Shown: positions 57,954 to 64,000 of the stretch, one piece after another
How positions within the stretch are numbered: the stretch's first letter is position 1
How the letters are laid out: each line of letters begins with the position of its first letter
Origin: Cotesia glomerata
Lineage: Eukaryota > Arthropoda > Insecta > Hymenoptera > Braconidae
Length of the DNA: 64,000 nucleotides
Direction of reading: 5' to 3'
Assembly (NCBI RefSeq): GCF_020080835.1
Contig: NC_058164.1
Span: 14,640,142 to 14,704,141, forward strand
Notes under the pieces: model-generated
Database searches by the model: none
What the model was told of the DNA's origin: nothing
Seen by the model: the letters and a program-made list of their open reading frames with translations, nothing else
Made by a program: the position numbers and the translations under genes

Positions 57954-58120
57954 CACACACACACACACGCATACAGACACCATCGCAGGAATAGTCAGGG
58001 AAGCTTCCTACGACCTGAAAACATCGAGATCTGATGAAAGCTCGATTTTCGAAAAACGGGGTAAAAACAATAACTTCCCGATTTTTGAAAATTTTCAATT
58101 TTCTTAGAGGGAAGTTAAAA
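57954..58120 (-). repeat. Repeat R, copy 7, part 2
   Basis: Starts with the other half of the (AC)n tract and ends AGAGGGAAGTTAAAAA. Together with 44484-45202 it makes one R copy split by 12.7 kb of nested retroelements. Confidence 0.83.
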
Positions 58121-58139
58121 ATAATTTAAGGGAGCTAAG

Positions 58140-58375
58140 GCTTCAGGGTCTAAAATTTTGGTAAATAAATAAAAAAATAATAATCTCTCGAAGAGCTCAA
58201 AAGCATAGAAAAGCTGTCTCTTTAAGTTCAGAGAGCTCAAAATAACACACAAATTGTATTTTTGAGCTCGGAGAGCTCAAAAACATCATTAGTGCAATTT
58301 TAAGCACCTAGGTATGCAATTAGCGGAAAGTTGCACGGATGGCCTTCAGGGTCTACCGTTTTTCTAATTTTTTTT
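58140..58375 (+). repeat. Repeat R, copy 8, 3' part
   Basis: GAAGAGCTCAAAAGC, GAGAGCTCAAAATAAC and TTTGAGCTCGGAGAGCTC, then GCGGAAAGTTGCACGGATGG. Its AACATCATTAGTGCAATTTT is the empty version of the site where the TTGGCCCAG element is inserted in copy 1. Confidence 0.82.
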
Positions 58376-58379
58376 TTTT

Positions 58380-58510
58380 TTTTAAAGAGGTGTACAAATT
58401 TATTTGTACAATTTTTTTGTTGAATATTTCATGAAAAGTCATAAATTTTATATTAACATTATTATATCGGGACTTAGATTGACTTGGGTGTAAAATTTAC
58501 ATAAAAAATA
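58380..58510 (+). repeat. Dispersed repeat (partner at 38470-38625)
   Basis: AAAGAGGTGTACAAATTTAT and ATTTCATGAAAAGTCATAAA; reverse complement of the earlier copy. Confidence 0.75.
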
Positions 58511-58589
58511 AAACTTTTGAATTGGTTTATTATTAATTTTATAGTAGACTTTGCTGTGATCAATTGACGTATACTATGACTTGAGGCAT

Positions 58590-58690
58590 ACACAAAAAAA
58601 AATTTATTTAAATCAAGAAAATAAATTTGAAGAACTTCATCTTCTTGATTTGAGTAGACGAATTTTTAAATAAAGAAATTATTCTATAAG
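58590..58690. mobile_element. Degenerate CTTGATTCAAG-family MITE
   Basis: CACAAAAAAAAATTTATTTA at the left, TCTTCTTGATTTGAGTAGA inside, close to the left half of 18386-18567. The right half is missing or replaced by R copy 9. Confidence 0.55.
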
Positions 58691-58694
58691 GTTT

Positions 58695-59388
58695 ATAAAC
58701 CTCCTATAAGTTTTGAACGGTTCGATTGATTTCATCGTTGTTGGTGCCATTCAAAAGGGCTCGGCCAAGCTTAGATTTTGAATACAATTTGGACAGGTTC
58801 GGACCGGTAGATTTTGAAAAATCTCAAAAAAACCTCAAAAAAATTTTGTTTCAAATGTGGTTTTTTTGGAATAGCTTTTAAACGGCTTTACCGATCGATT
58901 CCAAAAACTACTCAGCTCTTAACCTTAAAAAACAACGTCGATCACCGTCAGTCCGGTCAAAATCGGTTGATTTGTTCGTGAGTTTCGTGCAGGAAAGAAA
59001 ACCGAAAAAAGTGTTTTTTCGGAATTACTCTGAAAATTTTTTGTTCAATCAATTCAAACTTAAGAATTCTTCATGAGGCTTCAAAAACTGCGCTGAATGC
59101 CGCCAACCGCGTGAAAATCAGTTCATTCATTCAAAAGTCATGGCGGTTTAAAAATTCAAAATAAAAATAGTGTTCTATGAAACTTCTATCAGACTTTTAC
59201 GCTCGATAAGCTCAAAAACATAAGAAAGCTGTCTCTTTGAGCTTGAAGAGCTCAAAATAACACATAAATTGCCTTTTTGAGCTCGAAGAGCTCAAAAATA
59301 TCATAAGCGCAATTTTAAGCGCCTACGTATGGAATTAGCGGGAAGTTGTAGGGATGGCTTTTAGGGTCAACCGTTTTCCTAATTTTTT
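58695..59388 (+). repeat. Repeat R, copy 9
   Basis: Begins after the microsatellite position (AAACCTCCTATAAGTTTTGA), includes the TCGATC blocks and GAGCTC palindromes at 59245 and 59278, and ends GCGGGAAGTTGTAGGGATGG and GGTCAACCGTTTTCC. Confidence 0.83.
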
Positions 59389-59575
59389 TATAACGAAAAG
59401 CAAGTTGTATAATTTTTATGATTCGATTTATGGTATTTATCGAAAAAAATTGCCTTACTAACTTTTTTTTATGATTCCGTGTCACTGAAGAAAAATTGAA
59501 AATGGTTGAAGCTATAAAAACGAAGGAAAATCAAATTGACAAAAAACGTATTGATGTTGATCTAATAATTTAGAT

Positions 59576-59721
59576 TTAAGGTAAAAGCCCCAATAGATGA
59601 TCACATACCAGTATATGATCACTCCATGTATTTGTATATCTATATTCATAAATATAGGTATACAAATACATGGAGTAATCATATACTGGTACATGATCAT
59701 CTATTGGGGCTTTTACCTTAA
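59576..59721. repeat. 146-bp foldback element with TTAA ends
   Basis: TTAAGGTAAAAGCCCCAATA is repeated inverted at the right end; arms of about 62 bp match at all but about three positions with a loop of about 20 bp. TTAA at both ends would suit a piggyBac-type target, though the termini do not start with the usual CCC. Confidence 0.85.
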
Positions 59722-59847
59722 TGTGTATCAAAAATATTGGTGTTTTTATAACGAAGAAGTCTATGACTTTATTCGAACAGTTTGAGCTTCCAAGTGATTT
59801 CCTTAATTTACCTCCTTCACAGTGGCCGAGTGATCAAAATTTTACAG

Positions 59848-61141
59848 TGTAACAAGGGTGGTTAGCCCTTGTCCAATTGGTCACCCCTTTCCTCTTTGAA
59901 ATGCGCGCCACTAGGATTTTAGACACGGTGTCCCAGAAACCGGGAAGCATGAGAGGGGAAAGACAAGGTCGTGAGAAGTTCGAGAGGGCTGTAAATAACA
60001 CTGAGAAAAATTAATAACAATGAGAGTGTTTATTCAAATTCAATAATAAAATTTACCAATGACAAAATTATTTCTAACAATATTCTCCTTAAAACTAACT
60101 TAACAATTACTTAACTGTGAGAACCTCTCACCTACGCAGGCCACTTGCCAGAAAACCTTACAAACTAAATATCACTTAACTCTTTATTTACCTAACCCTC
60201 GTTAACCCTGTTTAAAAGTATTGATTGAAAATGATGAAATTCGAATTCTTTTCAATAATTTCAATTCTTTTGTTTGTATATATAGATATACAGTTTGCAT
60301 GGAGTGACCGCTTTTCAATCAGTATTTTTAACCAGGGAAAATTCGTCTACCGGACGCTAACTTAATTCACAATTTTACTAATTACTAAAATTCTCCTAAT
60401 TACTAATTACTAAATTTCCGAAATTTCATATTATCCTAATTCACAAAATTTAACGCCTAGCACTTATTCAATACAAAATACCGATTTACTAATTTAATTT
60501 ATTACTGAATTCCTTAACTAAATTCGTTAACCGAATTTCTTAACTAGATTCCTTAACCAAATTAATTCACTAAATTAATTAAATTCAGCCCACCGGCCTA
60601 AATTTAATTTTACAAAATTCTTAAATTCAACTACTGCATACTTAACAAGTCTCAATAAATTTTTTAAACTACAGAAATTTCCAGAAAGATCTTCACTATC
60701 CAAATTATACAATTGCTTTTACTATTTCAAATTTTTGTCGTGATAATTTTGACCAAATAATTTAATTGTGCCAAAAGTCCTGTAACTAACTAACTAAATG
60801 ACCTTGATGAATGATTTACGCATAAAAGAACCTACTAATATAAAAGTAACGCCTGAGATGGTAGCGATGATTAATTTACGAAAATTAATTACAATTATTC
60901 TAGCCTCTCAATTTACCAAATTAGGTTTTGGCCTAAAATAATTGTAAAAAAATACCTGAGACTAAATTTTTCCGATTCTCCAACGGTGACTGGTGTTCTG
61001 GTAAAAATTGGCGGGATCAGCGGTTGGTTGGTCTCACTAGTCTCCAATGAATTGGCTGGCTCCAGATAAAGGGTTTCCAAATTCCAGTTCACAAATTGGC
61101 TTCCTTCCTGACTGTTCTGTATCTCGATGACAATTATTACA
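59848..61141 (+). mobile_element. Possible solo LTR
   Basis: TGTAA at the left and TTACA at the right, 1294 bp apart. Inside are a TATATATAGAT box (60280), several AATAAA signals and a stem (GGGTGGTTAGCCC). CAG is found on both flanks, shorter than normal for Gypsy. No other LTR or coding sequence is linked. Confidence 0.35.
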
Positions 61142-61372
61142 CAGCACTACAATGACTCAACCGATTTTGACCGGCCTGGTGGCAATCGACGTGGTTTTTT
61201 TATGTTAAAAGCTGATCAGTTTTTGAATCGATCGGTAAAGCTGTTTACAAGTTATTCCAAAAAAAAATTAGGAAAACGGTTGACCCTAAAGGCCATCCCT
61301 GCAACTTCCCGCTCATTTCATACTTAAGCGCACAAAACTGTATTTATTACGTTTTTGAGTTCTTCAAGGCGC
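61142..61372 (-). repeat. Repeat R, copy 10, fragments
   Basis: CAACCGATTTTGACCGGCC block joined, with a deletion at about 61262, to the AGGAAAACGGTTGACC end and ACTTCCCGCTCATTTCATAC. Truncated in the first GAGTTC palindrome. Confidence 0.75.
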
Positions 61373-61515
61373 CAGATTATTTTAAACAACGAGAAATTAA
61401 CAAAACTCAATAAATGTAACTCTAAACGTAAAATAGTCCAAAACTCAATAAAAATCTATAACCTGAGACTGATAGCTAAAGCGGAAAGGCATGTATACCA
61501 CGGTGTCACTCTGTA

Positions 61516-62038
61516 CACGGAAAGAAAATTGTACGAAAAATTACGATGAAAACATCGTAATTTTTAGTATAGGACATTGTAGCGCCGGACCAGAACTCAA
61601 ACATCATAATTTATGCGATGCAACATCGTAAATTTCTATCACTCAAATTAAAAAGAAGTTTAGGTCACCGAAAAAATAATTCTGTATCACCGAGGAATCG
61701 AACCCGGCATAAGTCCAAGGTTTATCCCTTTACGCTATCGGAGGGAATATCTAATCTTTCTGTTCAGTCACATAATAAGACCCTCCATACAGTAGTTGGT
61801 CATCTTTCGGTGGTGGCGTCGCAAACTACTGGACTCTGTCTCTCTTTTATTGAAACATATAGTATGCGTCCTTATTCACTTGCTCTTACGGAAAAAAAAT
61901 TTACTAGATAACATCGTAATTTTCAATAATTCAAATTGTATTCTGTAGACAGCAGCATCGTAAAAATTAACATACTGAAAGTCTAGTCCTGGATTACGAT
62001 GTTACCATTGTAATTTTTCATAGGATTTTTTTTCTGTG
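61516..62038. mobile_element. 523-bp TIR element, ends CACGG/CACAG, TA target
   Basis: CACGGAAAGAAAATT at the left, TTTTTTTTCTGTG at the right, TA on each side. Many ACATCGTAA/TTACGATGT motifs near both ends. Same architecture as 33800-34501. Confidence 0.78.
61685..61747 (-). other. tRNA-like cassette 8
   Basis: Minus strand GATAGCGTAAAGGGATAAA as A-box region and GGGTTCGATTCC as B box. Placed centrally in the 523-bp TIR element. Confidence 0.6.
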
Positions 62039-62040
62039 TA

Positions 62041-62410
62041 TGCTGGTTTGTGGAGAGAGGGAGGGATTCGGATAAAGATAAGAATTAATGTGATTATTAA
62101 GACGCTGAGATGTCTGATTGATCTTTGATTTATTAACAAAACTAAATAACAAAATAATAAACTAAACTTGATATAAAATTAGAAACGTTACAGAAATATA
62201 AATAAATATGTTACAGACAAAATAATAATTAACTATAACCTCAATGTAGCATGATAACTCAAAAATCATAAATAAAATATAACCTGGAGCTTCATCAACT
62301 CTCATAATAAAACTCAATCACCCTCATGATCTTTACAAAATCCAAGAATACTCAATAAAAACCCCAAACTAGACAAACTTAAAAGTTAACCCAAAAGAAC
62401 GTACCCCAAG
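62041..62410. other. No gene seen
   Basis: AT-rich with no supported feature. Confidence 0.4.
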
Positions 62411-64000
62411 CTTTTTTATTTATTAAGGATATTTATTGACATATTTAAATTTGTACATCAGTTTTTGCAATTGCATAATTGTAAGTGCTATCGTAATTAA
62501 ATGTATAATAATACGTTCACAATTCCTCGTGAGTTTTGCTTAATTGTATCAAATATTGTTTGTTATTATAGATTTATATAATTTTTACATGTTTTAGTTA
62601 TTGTTTTATTTTCTTAGGTAAAAAATTTTTTATTAAAAAACCTAAATAAATATGTTATGCCTTAAGTCTAAGTATTTTCATTTATACATCTTAAAACTAT
62701 ACATCTTAGAAACTAAGACAAACGTGGCCGTTTGTAAATAATATTTACTTTACAGTATTTGATATTGTTGCTTTGGTTTTGTTTTATAGTTGTATTATTA
62801 GATTGTTGATTTATTATTATTTGGTTAAGTACTTTGTGCTTTAACCAGGGATTGTCTTTAGCAGTTTTGCTTACTTCGCTTAATATTTCTAGTTTATTAA
62901 GTTTTTCATTAAAAAATTTAGTTGACAATTCATGAACGATATCTTTTATTCTCGGAATATTGAGCGCTTTATGCATTTCCTCAGTTGATGATCCGTATGG
63001 TAGATTAAGTATCATTCTTAGGCATTTGTTTTGTAGCCTTTGGATTTTTGTATAATTAGTATTGCATGTGTTTGACCAGACAGGACATGCATATAATAAA
63101 ATTGGCCTGATACACATTAGATATATTATTAATTTGTTTTTTGTATTTACATGACTATTACGACATATTAATGGATAAAGTGTAGATATAGCTGCGTTTG
63201 CTTTATGCAGAACACTTTTGATATGTTCTGTGTAAGTTAGTTTTCTATCTAGTATAAGACCCAAGTATTTAGCTTTGTTAGTTAGTTGTAAATGATGTTG
63301 ATTCATTATTACTGGTATACTGTCATCATCACGCTTGTGAGAGAATATTAGTATCTCAGTTTTCTTCTCATTAATTTTTATTTTCCATTTGTGATAGTAC
63401 TCTTCGAGGATATTTATATGATTCTGTAACTCACGTAGGATAATATATTTCTTGTGTGATGATGTCATTATACCAGTATCATCAGCAAACAATGTAGTTA
63501 AAATATTTGGTGTTCTTGGGATATCGTTAATGTAGAGCAGGAATAATAAGGAGCCTAATATTGAACCCTGCGGTACGCCAGCTGATATATGTCTTTCTGT
63601 ACTATATATATTTCCAACTTATAATGAATTTAATTAGGTATGTAGGTATTTTATACAATGATAGTTTGTGAATCAGGGCCTTATGCCATACAGTATCAAA
63701 GGCTTTCTCGATATCAAGTAACACTAATCCCGTACTTCTTTTTTTATTAAAGTTTGTACTGATATAATCTATGACTCTAGCAAGTTGTTGGATTGTGCTA
63801 TGGCTATTTCTAAATCCAAATTGTTCTGGGATTAGTATGTTACCTTCATCGAGAAAGCCTTTGATTCTTGTATTGATAACTATTTCTAGCAGTTTACCCA
63901 TTGTAGTTAGTAGGCTAATAGGCATATAATTTTGAGGAAACAAATTATTTTTTCCAGGCTTTTGAATAGGTGAAATATTTGCTAGTTTTTCTTAATAAAT
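62411..64000 (-). mobile_element. Jockey-clade non-LTR retrotransposon, runs off the right edge
   Basis: On the minus strand the element ends in AATAAATAAAAAAG at 62411, with about 300 bp of 3' UTR after the reverse transcriptase stop. Its 5' part lies outside the window. Confidence 0.85.
62713..64000 (-). pseudogene. Jockey-clade reverse transcriptase with a frameshift
   Basis: The part near the edge has a PGKNNLFPQNYMPISLLTT block, template-binding EQFGFRNSHSTIQQL and motif A DIEKAFDTVWH. A stop at 63602 and a one-base shift follow; the next frame has AGVPQGSILG (about 63570) and motif C FADD (63483), then thumb and C-terminal sequence ending at 62713. All catalytic motifs are present, so a single frameshift is the visible defect. 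Confidence 0.87.

Noticed and set aside
59512..59785. Two 62-codon frames on opposite strands
   Set aside because: They are the two arms of the foldback read in mirror image.

Overview
This window is AT-rich eukaryotic DNA that looks like an insect genome, possibly a parasitoid wasp. I infer this from the mix of transposons: an R1-clade element living in (AC)n, a Jockey-clade element, a CR1-like element with a baculovirus-FP-like ORF1, a Ty3/Gypsy element and a CTAG-ended Helitron. No bacterial or organellar feature is visible. Almost everything recognisable is mobile DNA, much of it nested. No large host gene could be supported. Four short open segments with splice-like or acylation-like signals are the only candidates for host coding sequence.

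Layout. 1-8.2 kb: a head-to-tail pile of CR1/Jockey-like non-LTR copies on the minus strand, each with its (GATT)n tail next to a (GA)n tract, and all broken. 9.3-15.2 kb: a 1.2 kb TIR element, then a noncoding repeat (called R here) split by a TA-target TIR element and by an R1-clade retrotransposon inserted in its (AC)n tract. 16-17.7 kb: an LTR-like segment. 18.4-20.9 kb: small MITEs and two more R copies. 21.4-26.3 kb: a Helitron on the minus strand with an almost complete Rep-helicase gene containing a likely intron and three nonsense codons. 27.2-29.8 kb: a second TA-target element carrying two nested MITEs. 30-45 kb: mostly unique or low-complexity DNA with R fragments, TIR elements, tandem repeats, two very large hairpins and the candidate small exons. 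45.2-58 kb: a long R1-clade element in the (AC)n of another R copy, itself cut at a CAGT target by a young 7.6 kb Ty3/Gypsy element. 58-62 kb: R copies, a perfect-looking foldback, a possible solo LTR and one more tRNA-bearing MITE. 62.4 kb to the right edge: a Jockey-clade element on the minus strand that continues out of the window.

Three themes stand out. (1) Two unrelated non-LTR lineages use dinucleotide microsatellites as landing sites, (TC)n for one and (AC)n for the other, so new copies stack up. (2) At least eight tRNA-like cassettes of about 72 nt, with recognisable A-box and B-box sequence, lie in this window. Seven lie inside TIR elements with different ends and one lies in a leftover module. 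(3) The Gypsy element has LTRs that differ at only three sites I could see, yet its reverse transcriptase has Tyr in place of the motif A catalytic Asp, and it carries an unrecognised third ORF in the position of env.
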